A DNA stretch of 64,000 bases from Mitsuaria sp. GD03876. GTDB lineage: Bacteria; Pseudomonadota; Gammaproteobacteria; Burkholderiales; Burkholderiaceae_C. The position numbers were made by a program, and so were the translations under genes. Under the pieces are notes generated by a model. That model was not told the origin of the DNA, ran no database searches, and saw only the letters and a list, made by a program, of their open reading frames with translations. Positions 54,503 through 63,004 of the stretch are shown here, piece by piece. Every line of letters begins with the position of its first letter. Position 1 is the stretch's first letter. The stretch covers positions 1-64,000 of the forward strand of contig NZ_JAOCCU010000024.1 in assembly GCF_029840635.1 (NCBI RefSeq). Reading direction: 5' to 3'.

Positions 54503-55003
54503 ATGGCCACGAGCATCCGTTCCGGCGCTGCCGGCAGTGACGACGAGCGTCCCACCAGTTTTGGCGTGCACAAGCCGGTGGATCACCTGGTGATCAGTTT
54601 CGCGGACGCGACGCAGGCGGCGCAGGCCCGGGCGGCGCTGAGCGCGCACGGCATCGCGGATGGCGACCTGCATGCGGTGGGGGATCGCGAGATGGTGGCG
54701 CTGGTGGAGCGCGACCTGAAGCGCGCGAGTCCGCTGGCGGCGATCGGCCAGGAGATCAACTTGTTGCGCAGCCACGGCGAGCTGGCCGAGCGCGGTTATC
54801 ACTTCCTGGTCGTGAAGGCCAAGGACGACGCGCAGGCGCGGGAGATCGCCGAGATCGCGCGCCGCAATCGTGCCGAGCGCGCGCAGTACTACGGTCACTT
54901 CATCATCGAGGAGATGTTGGAGCCGGAGGGCGGCCGCCCGCAGGTGGCGGAGTCGCCGCACCGCGGCCTGGACGCGCACCCGAAGCCGCCGCTCCCGCGC
55001 TGA
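54503..55003 (+). CDS. Hypothetical protein, probable stress-set member
   Basis: ATG 54503 follows a strong AAGGAGG (54491-54497). The 166-residue protein has a globular alpha/beta core (VDHLVISFADATQAAQARAA, GYHFLVVKAKDDAQAREIAE) ending with RAQYYGHFIIEEML, and short disordered ends. The beta-alpha-beta pattern resembles a small ferredoxin-like or permuted ligand-binding domain. I do not recognise the family. The excellent ribosome site and sigma-54-like promoter suggest high inducible expression. Confidence 0.75.
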   Translation: MATSIRSGAAGSDDERPTSFGVHKPVDHLVISFADATQAAQARAALSAHGIADGDLHAVGDREMVALVERDLKRASPLAAIGQEINLLRSHGELAERGYHFLVVKAKDDAQAREIAEIARRNRAERAQYYGHFIIEEMLEPEGGRPQVAESPHRGLDAHPKPPLPR

Positions 55004-55071
55004 CGACCGCCCGCGCAGCGTCGCGCCGCGCCGCAGCGCACCACGGCTCCCCTCGTCGACTGTCTCGCTGT

Positions 55072-55174
55072 GGGTGAAGCGGAGGGAAACCGGTGCCCCC
55101 TGGAGCGAATTCCGAGCGGCGAGGAGGAAATTGAGCGCAAGGGGGCACCGGTTTTCCTCCGCGATCGCTCACCC
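55072..55174. repeat. 103-bp inverted repeat before the DUF883 operon
   Basis: Arms 55081-55100 and 55141-55160 pair over 20 bp with one T opposite G; pairing continues outward (GGGTGA...GCGG against GCG...TCACCC). The centre is partly self-complementary. It ends 21 bp before the sigma-54-like promoter at 55195. A REP-like element or a regulatory structure are both possible. Confidence 0.8.
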
Positions 55175-55194
55175 GTGCGAGTGGTGCGGATGGA

Positions 55195-55210
55195 GGGAAC
55201 GCTCCTTGCC
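55195..55210 (+). promoter_or_regulatory. Sigma-54-type promoter of the DUF883-holin operon
   Basis: GGGAACGCTCCTTGCC: GG (55196-55197) and GC (55208-55209) are 10 bases apart with intact TTGC; the -24 block is GGAAC. The first gene starts 56 bp downstream. Confidence 0.5.
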
Positions 55211-55265
55211 ATCAACGAGTCCACCTTCCACTGCCTTGCCGAGCATCAAGAAAGGAATTTGAGTC

Positions 55266-55637
55266 ATGAGCACCACTCCCAACAACGAGAAGAGCGACAA
55301 GACTGTGCCGTTCACGACGTCCGAGGACGCTGCCAAGGCTTCGAACGGTGCGGGCGCCGCGCCGTCGAGCACCGCCGCGGTCGACATGGTGAATCGCGTG
55401 GCCGACAAGGCGCACGCGACGATCGATCGGCTGGCGACGTCGGCGGCCCCGGCGGCGCAGCATTTGCAGAAGAGCCTGGAGGATACGAACGATCTGCTGC
55501 ACGAGCGTGCCGAGCGTTTGCGCACGACGGGCAACGAGTGGTGTGACAGTTTGCGCGACAACGTGCGCGAGCATCCGCTGATGGCGGTGGGCACGGCGCT
55601 GGCGGTTGGCATGCTGATCGCGCGGCTGACGCGTTGA
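55266..55637 (+). CDS. DUF883 (ElaB/YqjD-like) membrane-anchored protein
   Basis: The 123-residue protein has a polar N-terminus, an amphipathic helical middle (AVDMVNRVADKAHATIDRLA, LEDTNDLLHERAERLRTTGN) and a C-terminal membrane anchor (REHPLMAVGTALAVGMLIAR). This is the ElaB/YqjD pattern, proteins that bind ribosomes at the inner membrane in stationary phase in E. coli. It heads a three-gene operon matching yqjD-yqjE-yqjK in layout. Confidence 0.88.
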   Translation: MSTTPNNEKSDKTVPFTTSEDAAKASNGAGAAPSSTAAVDMVNRVADKAHATIDRLATSAAPAAQHLQKSLEDTNDLLHERAERLRTTGNEWCDSLRDNVREHPLMAVGTALAVGMLIARLTR

Positions 55638-55650
55638 GCGCGGCGCGCCC

Positions 55651-56190
55651 ATGAGCGACAGCGCTGCTTCGTCCGCGTTCTCCGCGTCTTCCGCTTCCGC
55701 GACCGGACCCGGGGACGGCATGCCGCCGTTCCCTCCGCCGCCGGCGCCGCCCTCCGGGGCGCCGCCGCGCGGCGAGTTGCCGCCCGACGCGGGATGGCTG
55801 GGGGAGTTGCAGGGCATGGCCCGCGCGGCGCGCGGAATGTTGTCGGGCCGCCTGCTGCTGCTGGCGCTCGAGCTGCGCCGCGCGCGGCACGGGCTGGTGA
55901 GCCTGGCGATCCTGGGCGTCGTCGCCGCGATCGCCGGCGCGACGGCCTGGCTGGCGCTGTGGGCGCTGCTGGCCGCGCTGGCGGTGCACTTCGGCCTGAG
56001 CTGGCCGTGGGCGTTCGGCGGCGTGCTGGTGCTCAACCTGCTGGTGCTGCTGTGGGTCGTCGCGGCGATGAAGGCGCTGGCGCCGATGCTGTCGCTGCCG
56101 GCCTCCCGTCGCCAGTTCCACTGGCTGTTCAACGATCCGATGGATCCCGAGGAACCGAGCGCCGATGCCCGCACCGCCCCCACGCCCTGA
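55651..56190 (+). CDS. YqjE/phage-holin-like membrane protein
   Basis: The 179-residue protein has a disordered Ser/Ala/Pro-rich N-terminus (to about 45), an amphipathic segment (MLSGRLLLLALELRRARHGL) and two membrane helices (SLAILGVVAAIAGATAWLAL, GVLVLNLLVLLWVVAAMKAL), the pattern of the YqjE family grouped with holin superfamily III. It starts 13 bp after the DUF883 gene and overlaps the next by 26 bp, so it is co-translated. Probably an envelope-stress membrane protein rather than a real holin. Confidence 0.82.
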   Translation: MSDSAASSAFSASSASATGPGDGMPPFPPPPAPPSGAPPRGELPPDAGWLGELQGMARAARGMLSGRLLLLALELRRARHGLVSLAILGVVAAIAGATAWLALWALLAALAVHFGLSWPWAFGGVLVLNLLVLLWVVAAMKALAPMLSLPASRRQFHWLFNDPMDPEEPSADARTAPTP

Positions 56191-56722
56191 TCCCCGCCGC
56201 ATTCCCGACGTCCCCGATCGCGCCGACCTGCCGGAGACGATCGAGGACCTGACGCTGCGCATCGAGATGGCCGAACTGCGCGTCGTCCGGCGCGACCTGG
56301 AGTTTCAGCTGCACTGGGACGCGCTGCACAAGCGCGGGAAGGCGGTGCTGGTGCCGAGCCGCTGGTTGCTGCCGGCGCTGGGCACCGGCGCCAGCTGGTT
56401 GTTCTGGCGGCTGATCCGTGGCCGGCGCCCTGGGCGCGGGCACCACGACCGGCATGCCGGTCGCGGGCGGCATGCTTTCCACGGCGCGGCACCGGCGGCG
56501 GGCGACGGGCAGGGCCCGGCGCATGGCGAGAACGCCGCGCGTCCGGAGTTCGGCACGCTGCAGCTGCTGACGATGCTGTGGGGGCTGATGCCGCTGAGCA
56601 TCCGCGGCAAGCTCGGCCCGGAGGTGTCCCAGCTGCTGCTGGGCGTGATCGCCGGGTTCATGCACGGGCGCAAGCAGAAGCGCGAGGCGTCACGCGAGGA
56701 CGATCCCGCGGCGCCGCGCTGA
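56165..56722 (+). CDS. Third gene of the yqjDE-type operon (hypothetical)
   Basis: The 185-residue product has a helical charged N-terminus (DLPETIEDLTLRIEMAELRV), a short hydrophobic stretch (LLPALGTGASWLFWRLI), a His/Gly/Arg-rich linker (about 85-115) and a C-terminal hydrophobic region (LGPEVSQLLLGVIAGFM). Position after a YqjE-like gene suggests a YqjK-like role, but sequence similarity is not evident. Overlaps the preceding gene by 26 bp. Confidence 0.7.
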   Translation: MPAPPPRPDPRRIPDVPDRADLPETIEDLTLRIEMAELRVVRRDLEFQLHWDALHKRGKAVLVPSRWLLPALGTGASWLFWRLIRGRRPGRGHHDRHAGRGRHAFHGAAPAAGDGQGPAHGENAARPEFGTLQLLTMLWGLMPLSIRGKLGPEVSQLLLGVIAGFMHGRKQKREASREDDPAAPR

Positions 56723-56741
56723 CGCGCGGCGCCTTCTTGCC

Positions 56742-57200
56742 TTACACCTTCTCGGCGTTGCGCGCCTGGTCGCGCAGCAGCTTCACCTGGTCGTGGTTGC
56801 GCAGCGCGCCGGCGAGCTGTCGCTGGACCACTTCCAGCACGCCGGCCGGCAGGTCCTTCTGCGCCGCCTTGCGATAGCGGCCCACGGCCGCGTCCTCGCC
56901 GCGCTCGCATTCCTCGAGCATCGCCTTGTCGCTGTAGCCGGTCAGCGTGCCCTTGACGGCCACCCAGCCGCGATGCATCGCGCCGCTGGTGCTGCCTTCG
57001 TCCTCGGGCTGGCCGCCGTGCTGCCGCACCAGCTGCTGCAATTCCGCGCAGGCCTGGCGGCAGTCCGCGGCGCGCTGCGCGAAGACCTCGCGCAGGCTGG
57101 TGCTTTTGACGTGCTCGGCGCAGCTCAGGAAGCCGTACTCGCCGTCCTTGCAGGTCTCGATCAGCGTGTTCAGTTCGTCGATGACGTCCTTGTTGTCCAT
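56742..57200 (-). CDS. DUF2383/PA2169-family four-helix-bundle protein
   Basis: The 152-residue soluble protein starts DVIDELNTLIETCKDGEYGF and has a ferritin-like helical pattern through LAGALRNHDQVKLLRDQARN. It matches the DUF2383 (PA2169) family, common in stress and biofilm gene sets of Pseudomonas and Burkholderiales; function unknown. A sigma-54-like promoter lies at 57243-57258, 43 bp before its start. Confidence 0.92.
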   Translation of the reverse strand: MDNKDVIDELNTLIETCKDGEYGFLSCAEHVKSTSLREVFAQRAADCRQACAELQQLVRQHGGQPEDEGSTSGAMHRGWVAVKGTLTGYSDKAMLEECERGEDAAVGRYRKAAQKDLPAGVLEVVQRQLAGALRNHDQVKLLRDQARNAEKV

Positions 57201-57242
57201 GGCAGTCCTTTCCGAAAGGGGGAGTGGAGATGCCAGGGATTC

Positions 57243-57258
57243 AGCAAGTCACGTACCC
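57243..57258 (-). promoter_or_regulatory. Sigma-54-type promoter of the DUF2383 gene
   Basis: On the minus strand GGGTACGTGACTTGCT has GG (57257-57256) and GC (57245-57244) 10 bases apart with TACG and TTGC blocks. It overlaps the last codons of the upstream hybrid kinase gene. Confidence 0.55.
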
Positions 57259-59615
57259 GTGGGCAGCCCCATCGCGCGCCGCAGCGCCTCCAGGATCTGC
57301 GACGGCGACGCCGGCTTGCGCAGCACGATGAACGAGGACTCGGCCGTCAGCGCCTCGCTGAAGCCGCTGATCAGCACGATCGGCAGCCCGGCGCGGCGCG
57401 TGCGCAGCTCGCGGGCCAGCGCCTGGCCGTCCATCGAGCCCGGCATCACCACGTCCGACAACACCACGTCCACCGCCGCGCCGCTGCCGAACAGCTGCAG
57501 CGCCTCGTCCGCGTCCTTGGCCGACAGCACCTGGCAGGAGAAGCTGCGCAGCAGGCTGGCGGTGACGCGGTTGAGTTCCTCGTTGTCCTCCACCAGCAGC
57601 ACCCGCGCGCCGGCCAGGCTGTTGGCGCGCGCGTCCTCGCGCGGCTGGTCGGGCCGGGCGCGCACCGGCGCGCTGGCCTGCGACGGCAGCAGCAGCGTCA
57701 CCGTCGTGCCCGCGCCGAGCTGGCTGGCGATGCGCGCCGTGCCGCCGGCCTGCACGCAGAAGCCCATCACCTGGCTCAGCCCCAGGCCGGTGCCCTTGCC
57801 GACCTGCTTGGTGGTGAAGAAGGGCTCGAAGACGCGTCCCAGGATGTCGTCCGGGATGCCCGGGCCGCGGTCGGTGAAGGTGATGGCCACGTACTCGCCG
57901 GGCGCCAGGTCCTGCACGTCGCCCGGCGACGCGCGGCCGGCCTCGAGCGTGATCTCGCCCATGCCGTTGGTCGCGTCGCGCGCGTTCAGCGCGATGTTGA
58001 TCAGCGCGAGCTCCAGCTCCGACGGATCGACCCGCACGCTGGGCAGGTCCGGCGCCATCGTCGTCGTCAGCTGCATCCGCTTGCCCAGCACCGTGGCCAG
58101 CAGCTCGTTCATCTCGCCCAGCGTCGAGCGCAGGTCGATCACCTGCGGATGCACCGGCTGGCGTCCCGACACGCGCAGCAGATGCTGCGTCAACCGGCTG
58201 CCGACATCGACCGACCGCATGATCGCGCCCAGCGGCATCGCCATCGACTCGGCATGCGGGCTGCGCTGGATCAGGTGCGCGCTGTTGCTGATCACGCCCA
58301 GCAGGTTGTTGAAGTCGTGCGCGACGCCGCCGGTCAGCCGGCCCAGCGCGGCGATGCGCTGCGCGCGCGAGCTCAGCTGTTCCGCCTCGCGGGTGCGGTC
58401 GATCGCCTCGTTGACGCGGTCCTCCAGCTCCGAGCGCCCCTGGCGGATCGCGGCGCTGGCATCCTCGAGCGCCAGGGCCACCTCGTCGCATTCGAGCATG
58501 CCGGTCCTGGGCGCGCGCACCGGCTCGCCGGCGCGCAGCGCGTTGGCGATCTCGTTGAGCGCGTGGATCGGGCCCGAGATGCGGCGGCTGATCCACAGCG
58601 CGCCGAACATGCCCACCAGCACCAGCAGCAGCGCGCCCACGGCGATCGGCTGCAGCGCGGTGCTGCCGCCCAGGCCCGCCAGGCCTGACACCCGCGGCAC
58701 CGCGGTGACCACGGTCCAGCCCTGCGGCGACTTGCTGAAGTAGCCCAGCACCGGCTTGCCGTCGAGGTTGACCGACTCGAACTGGGCCTCGTCCCGCGTC
58801 GCCATCAGCCGCTTGAGGTCGTCGGTGGCGGGGCGCCCGGCGTAGCTGATGCCGCCGGGGTGACGGGCGACGATGGTGCCGCTGCCGTCCATGATCGTCG
58901 CGGTCCAGTCGCCGGGCAGGCGCTGCGCGTCGATGATCTGCTGCAGCTCCTGCGGCAGCACGGTGATCGTCATGTTCAGCCAGACATGGCCGCCGCGCTC
59001 GATCGGCTGGACGATCTGCGCGCGCAGCTGGCCGGTGGCGCGGTCCGGGCCGAGGTCGCCGATCACCGCCTGCTCCGACAGTGGCACCGACTCGCGCACC
59101 AGCACCGGCCGCGAGGCGGCCCGCGTGGGCAGGCCCGGCGGGACGGTGGCCGCCGACGTGGCGGCGGCCGAGGCGCCGGTGGCGGGCGGGAAGGCGACGG
59201 GTGGCGCGAGCGGCGCGGCGGGAACCGCGCCCGTCGGCGGCGTGTCCGCCACCCGCCCGGCGGCAAGCCGCGTGCTGAACAGCGTCCGGTCCGGCGCGGC
59301 CAGCTCGACCCAGCCGGCCAGTCCCTGCATCGCGCGGCGCGACTGCAGTTCCAGCATCGCCAGGTCGTCGGCCGGGATCTGCGGCGAGCTGTCCAGGATC
59401 TGCGACAGCGACAGCACCCGCGCGATGTTGGCCCGGCGCGCCAGTTCCTTGTCCACCACCATCGACAGCGCGCGCGTGCTGTCGCGCATGTGGCGCACGG
59501 TGGCTTCCTGCTCGTCGCTCCAGGTCTGCCAACTGACCCACAGCGCCGCGATGATGCCGGGCAGCATCACGGACAGGACGAGCACGAGCAGGCGGGAACG
59601 GATCGGCAGGGGCAT
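57249..59615 (-). CDS. Hybrid sensor histidine kinase with receiver domain
   Basis: ATG 59615 gives a 788-residue protein with a normal first membrane helix (IRSRLLVLVLSVMLPGIIAA); a TTG at 59717 is possible. A periplasmic sensor (about 45-330, dCACHE-like) contains an Ala/Pro-rich insertion. Then come a second helix (LLLVLVGMFGALWISRRISG), HAMP, a HisKA domain with His in GGVAHDFNNLLGVISNSAHL, HATPase motifs (LINIALNARDATNGMG, GTGLGLSQVMGF) and a C-terminal receiver (VLLVEDNEELNRVTASLLRS, Asp in VVLSDVVMPG). No output domain, so the signal should go to another protein such as the lone receiver at 53.7 kb or the NtrC-type activator. It follows the AI-2E transporter gene by 82 bp. Confidence 0.92.
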   Translation of the reverse strand: MPLPIRSRLLVLVLSVMLPGIIAALWVSWQTWSDEQEATVRHMRDSTRALSMVVDKELARRANIARVLSLSQILDSSPQIPADDLAMLELQSRRAMQGLAGWVELAAPDRTLFSTRLAAGRVADTPPTGAVPAAPLAPPVAFPPATGASAAATSAATVPPGLPTRAASRPVLVRESVPLSEQAVIGDLGPDRATGQLRAQIVQPIERGGHVWLNMTITVLPQELQQIIDAQRLPGDWTATIMDGSGTIVARHPGGISYAGRPATDDLKRLMATRDEAQFESVNLDGKPVLGYFSKSPQGWTVVTAVPRVSGLAGLGGSTALQPIAVGALLLVLVGMFGALWISRRISGPIHALNEIANALRAGEPVRAPRTGMLECDEVALALEDASAAIRQGRSELEDRVNEAIDRTREAEQLSSRAQRIAALGRLTGGVAHDFNNLLGVISNSAHLIQRSPHAESMAMPLGAIMRSVDVGSRLTQHLLRVSGRQPVHPQVIDLRSTLGEMNELLATVLGKRMQLTTTMAPDLPSVRVDPSELELALINIALNARDATNGMGEITLEAGRASPGDVQDLAPGEYVAITFTDRGPGIPDDILGRVFEPFFTTKQVGKGTGLGLSQVMGFCVQAGGTARIASQLGAGTTVTLLLPSQASAPVRARPDQPREDARANSLAGARVLLVEDNEELNRVTASLLRSFSCQVLSAKDADEALQLFGSGAAVDVVLSDVVMPGSMDGQALARELRTRRAGLPIVLISGFSEALTAESSFIVLRKPASPSQILEALRRAMGLPTGT

Positions 59616-59697
59616 GGGCGAGGGGGCGGCGGAGGAACGGGCGTGGCGCCGCGGCCAGAAGGCGGCGGCGCGGACGCGGGAGCGTCGAGGCGGCAGA

Positions 59698-60888
59698 TTA
59701 TGGGCGGTGCTGTTCAAGGGGGTCCGAGCGTGGGGTGGGGCGGCCGGCGGCGGTGGCGCCGCCTGGGGAGACGGGACCGGCGGGGCCGTCGGGATGGGGA
59801 CGCAGCAAGGCGCTCAACGGCGGGCAGGGGCGGTCGCTGCCGCGCAGGTAGACGGCGACCGGACGCATGCGGCGGTTGCGCTGGCTGAGGCTGCGCAGGC
59901 AGATCAGCAGCGGCACCGCGAGCACCGCGCCGGCCACGCCCCAGAGCCAGCCCCAGAACATCACCGACAGCAGCACCGACAGCGGATTCATCGACAGCCG
60001 CTTGCCGATCACCATCGGCGTGATGACGTTGGATTCGACCGCGTGGATGCACAGGTAGGCCGCCACCGGCGCCAGCAGCGACCCGACCCCGGCATCGCCC
60101 AGCGACGAGGCGAGCGCGGCCGCCAGCAGCAGCCCCGACATGATCAGCGGACCGAGGTAGGGCACGAAGTTCAGCAGGCCGGCCACCGCGCCCCACAGGC
60201 CGGGATTGGGCAGGTCCACCAGCCACATCGTGCCGGCCACCACCAGCCCCATGACGAGGTTGATCGCCGAGACCGAGACCACGTAGCGCGAGATGTCGCG
60301 CTGCGCCGCGCGCAGCCCGCCGAGCACCACCGCGCGCAGCCGCTGCCGGTGCGGCAGCAGCTCGATGCAGCGCGACAGCACCCAGTGCTCCGACGCCAGG
60401 AGGAAATACAGCAGGATCGTCGTCGCGGCGGCCGACACCAGGAACTTCACGCCGGTGCCCAGCACCTGCGCCGTCAGCGCGACACCCTCGCTGGCCAGCC
60501 GCTCCCGCAAGGGATCGTTCGGCGGCGTCGCCGCGGCCGCGCGTCCCGCGCGACGCTCCACCGGCGGACCGAAACCCGGAATCGCCGCCCGCCACCGGTC
60601 CACCCGGTTCAAGGCCTGCGACACCGCCACCGGCGCCCGCTGCCACCAGTCCGCCACCGGCTCGGCCAGCAAGGCCACGCTCAATACCGTGCAGCCCACC
60701 AGCGTCGTCACCAACATCGCGGCGCTCACCGCCTCCGGCATGCCGTGATGCCGCATCGTCCGCACCGCCGGCGCCAGCACGAAGGTCAGGATCAACGCCA
60801 CCAGCACCGGCAACACGATCGCGCTCGCCTCCTTCAGCAGGAAGACCAGCGCGATCAACAGCAGGCCCCGCGTCGCCCAGCGGCGCAT
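59698..60888 (-). CDS. AI-2E/PerM-family membrane transporter
   Basis: The 396-residue protein (ATG 60888; a TTG at 60918 is possible) has about eight membrane helices in the AI-2E exporter/PerM pattern: LLLIALVFLLKEASAIVLPV, LVALILTFVLAPAVR, GLLNFVPYLGPLIMSGLLLA and NVITPMVIGKRLSMNPLSVL. The family includes autoinducer-2 exporters and Na+/H+ antiporters; the substrate cannot be inferred. It has an unusual Pro/Arg-rich C-terminal tail of 50 residues. First gene of the unit that ends with the hybrid kinase. Confidence 0.87.
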   Translation of the reverse strand: MRRWATRGLLLIALVFLLKEASAIVLPVLVALILTFVLAPAVRTMRHHGMPEAVSAAMLVTTLVGCTVLSVALLAEPVADWWQRAPVAVSQALNRVDRWRAAIPGFGPPVERRAGRAAAATPPNDPLRERLASEGVALTAQVLGTGVKFLVSAAATTILLYFLLASEHWVLSRCIELLPHRQRLRAVVLGGLRAAQRDISRYVVSVSAINLVMGLVVAGTMWLVDLPNPGLWGAVAGLLNFVPYLGPLIMSGLLLAAALASSLGDAGVGSLLAPVAAYLCIHAVESNVITPMVIGKRLSMNPLSVLLSVMFWGWLWGVAGAVLAVPLLICLRSLSQRNRRMRPVAVYLRGSDRPCPPLSALLRPHPDGPAGPVSPGGATAAGRPTPRSDPLEQHRP

Positions 60889-60960
60889 CGAGGTCGGGGG
60901 CAGGGGGGCGGAACGCAAGATGGTAAGGATGACGAAATGCGAGGGCGGTCACTGCGGCGA

Positions 60961-60976
60961 AGCAAGGGACGGGCCA
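60961..60976 (-). promoter_or_regulatory. Sigma-54-type promoter of the AI-2E transporter-kinase unit
   Basis: On the minus strand TGGCCCGTCCCTTGCT has GG (60975-60974) and GC (60963-60962) 10 bases apart, intact TTGC and one mismatch in TGGCACG. Predicted start near 60950. Confidence 0.55.
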
Positions 60977-61062
60977 ACCGCGTTGGCGACGTGGGTACAG
61001 GGGGTTACCTCGGGCCTGTCTTGCGTGGGTTGGCGATGCACCGCCCAACTGCTCGACGCCAA

Positions 61063-61124
61063 GCGCGGACCCTCCACGAGGCATGGGGGATCCCTCCTGG
61101 ACCCCCAAGCCTCATTCCGGTCCC
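61063..61124 (-). repeat. Degenerate dispersed repeat, copy B
   Basis: Read on the minus strand, this matches 9506-9568 at roughly three of four bases. It lies in the 622-bp gap between the AI-2E transporter and rpoN, which otherwise holds two opposed promoters and no supported gene; open frames here have atypical composition. Confidence 0.5.
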
Positions 61125-61394
61125 AGTAGCGCCCGCGGCCTTCGCTTTCTTCTTGGCGGGGGGAGCGAGGGGCCTCGCATCGGTAAAGGATGCCGAAAGC
61201 CTTGCCTGGGAAGGGCCGGGGGACGGCATGGCGCGTCCGCGATGCGGACGGACGGCGGGCGGGCTGAGGAGGAGACGGGGTCAGGCCTCGCCGTCGACGA
61301 TTCCCCGGCAGGCCCCGTGCCCAGTGGGTTTGCGGCGATCGGGCAGGCACGCCGGATGACGCGGTCTTCGCGATGTGAAACCTCGAAGCGGCGA

Positions 61395-61410
61395 TGGCAT
61401 GGTCCTTGCG
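61395..61410 (+). promoter_or_regulatory. Sigma-54-type promoter upstream of rpoN
   Basis: TGGCATGGTCCTTGCG has TGGCA and TTGC with GG (61396-61397) and GC (61408-61409) 10 bases apart. Transcription would start near 61421, 120 bp before the rpoN start, implying autoregulation. Confidence 0.62.
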
Positions 61411-61540
61411 CTGTGGGTTCCATCAGGCCGGTCACCGGCACTGCCTACAAGCCGTTCCCGGCCTTGCGCATCGCGGGAGGAACGGAACGGGTTGCAGGCG
61501 GTTTCACCCCCTTTCGACAGGAGTCTCACAAGTGGGAGCA

Positions 61541-62944
61541 ATGGAACTCAGGCACGAGCACAAGCAGACGCAGACGCTGTCGCCTCGCCTCCAGCACGCC
61601 GTGCGGCTGCTGCAGATGTCGTCGCTGGACTTCTCCACGATGGTCACCGACATGCTGGGGCGCAATCCCTTCCTGGAGGTCACCGAAGGCTCGGACGACG
61701 CGCTGCCGCTGGACGCGGACGTGCCGGTCGCGCCGGGACCGGTGATGTCCGACGCTCCGGAGCCGCTGCCCGACGACCGCGAGATCTGGCGCGCCGAGAG
61801 CTCCGGATCGATGCGCCGCGCCGAGGACGGCGAGCTCAGCGCGCTGGAGATGACCGCCGCGCAGACCTGCCTGCGCGAACACCTGCGCAGCCAGCTCAAC
61901 GTGCTGCGCCTGTCCCCGCGCGACCTGGTGCTGGCGACGATCGTGGCCGAGTCGGTCGACGACGACGGCTACCTGCGCAGCTCGCTCGAGGAACTCGCGG
62001 CGGTCGCCCAGATGCAGCCGCCGGTGGCGATCGAGGAGATGCAAATCGCGCTCAAGCGCGTGCAGGCGCTCGATCCGCTGGGCGTCGGGGCGCGCAGCGT
62101 CGCCGAATGCCTGCTGCTGCAGCTGCCCAAGATCGAGGACGCCCGCAGCCGGACGCTGGCCGAGCGGATCATCACGCAACACCTGAACCTGCTGGCCTCG
62201 CGCGACGTGCCGGCGCTGGCGCAGCTGCTGGACGTGAGCGTGGCCGAGGCCGAATCCGTCTGCCTGAAGCTGCGCCGCTTCGACCCCCGCCCGGGCTGGC
62301 GCTACGAGACCACGCAGGCCGCGTACATCGTGCCGGACGTGCTGACGACCAAGGTGCGCGGCCAGTGGCGCGTGCAGCTCAATCCGGCCGTGATCCCGAA
62401 GGTGCGGATGAACCAGGTCTACGCCGAGCTGTTCCAGCGTCACCGCCAGCAGGGCCATGCCGAGATGGCCAACCACCTGCAGGAAGCCCGCTGGACGATG
62501 CGCAACATCGAGCAGCGCTTCTCCACCATCCTGGACGTGGCCAACGCGATCGTGCGCCGCCAGCGGCACTTCCTGGAATTCGGCGCGATGGCGATGAAGC
62601 CGCTGGGCCTCAAGGAGATCGCCGACGAGGTCGGCATCCACGAGTCGACGGTCTCGCGCGTGACCAACAACAAGTACCTGGCGACGCCGACTGGCGTGTA
62701 CGAGCTGAAGTACTTCTTCTCCCGCGCGATCGTCAGCAGCAACGGCAGCGCCTGCTCGGGCACCGCGATCCGCGGGCTGATCAAGGACATCATCGAGGCC
62801 GAGCGCGCGGACAACCCGCTGTCCGACGCCGAGATCACCCGCCAGCTCGCCCGCCAGGGCCTGGTGGTGGCGCGGCGCACGGTGACCAAGTACCGCCAGA
62901 TGCTGCGCATCGACGCCGTCGAGCGCCGCCGCCAGCACAGCTGA
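61541..62944 (+). CDS. rpoN: RNA polymerase sigma-54 factor (probable second copy)
   Basis: The 467-residue protein starts at ATG 61541 (MELRHEHKQTQTLSPRLQHA), with GGGAG close upstream. Region I is the Gln/Leu-rich activator-responsive segment (residues 1-50); an acidic region II follows (about 55-110). The core-binding domain leads to the helix-turn-helix (GLKEIADEVGIHESTVSRVT) and the RpoN box ARRTVTKYRQML near the C-terminus, which reads the -24 element. Housekeeping rpoN normally lies between lptB and hpf/ptsN; none of these is here, so this is likely an additional paralogue (RpoN2). Length is slightly short, due to region II. Its promoter looks sigma-54-dependent. Confidence 0.95.
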   Translation: MELRHEHKQTQTLSPRLQHAVRLLQMSSLDFSTMVTDMLGRNPFLEVTEGSDDALPLDADVPVAPGPVMSDAPEPLPDDREIWRAESSGSMRRAEDGELSALEMTAAQTCLREHLRSQLNVLRLSPRDLVLATIVAESVDDDGYLRSSLEELAAVAQMQPPVAIEEMQIALKRVQALDPLGVGARSVAECLLLQLPKIEDARSRTLAERIITQHLNLLASRDVPALAQLLDVSVAEAESVCLKLRRFDPRPGWRYETTQAAYIVPDVLTTKVRGQWRVQLNPAVIPKVRMNQVYAELFQRHRQQGHAEMANHLQEARWTMRNIEQRFSTILDVANAIVRRQRHFLEFGAMAMKPLGLKEIADEVGIHESTVSRVTNNKYLATPTGVYELKYFFSRAIVSSNGSACSGTAIRGLIKDIIEAERADNPLSDAEITRQLARQGLVVARRTVTKYRQMLRIDAVERRRQHS

Positions 62945-63004
62945 CGACCCGGATCTTCCCGAGGCGCGATGGAGACAAGGACGGGGCCCGACGAGGCCCC
63001 GTCG

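Noticed and set aside
55651-56190. Prophage holin
   Set aside because: The holin-like protein sits in a yqjDE-type operon with no phage genes nearby.
60949-61350. Possible gene in the gap before rpoN
   Set aside because: Arg/Pro/Ser-rich composition, no ribosome site, and it runs through a dispersed repeat.
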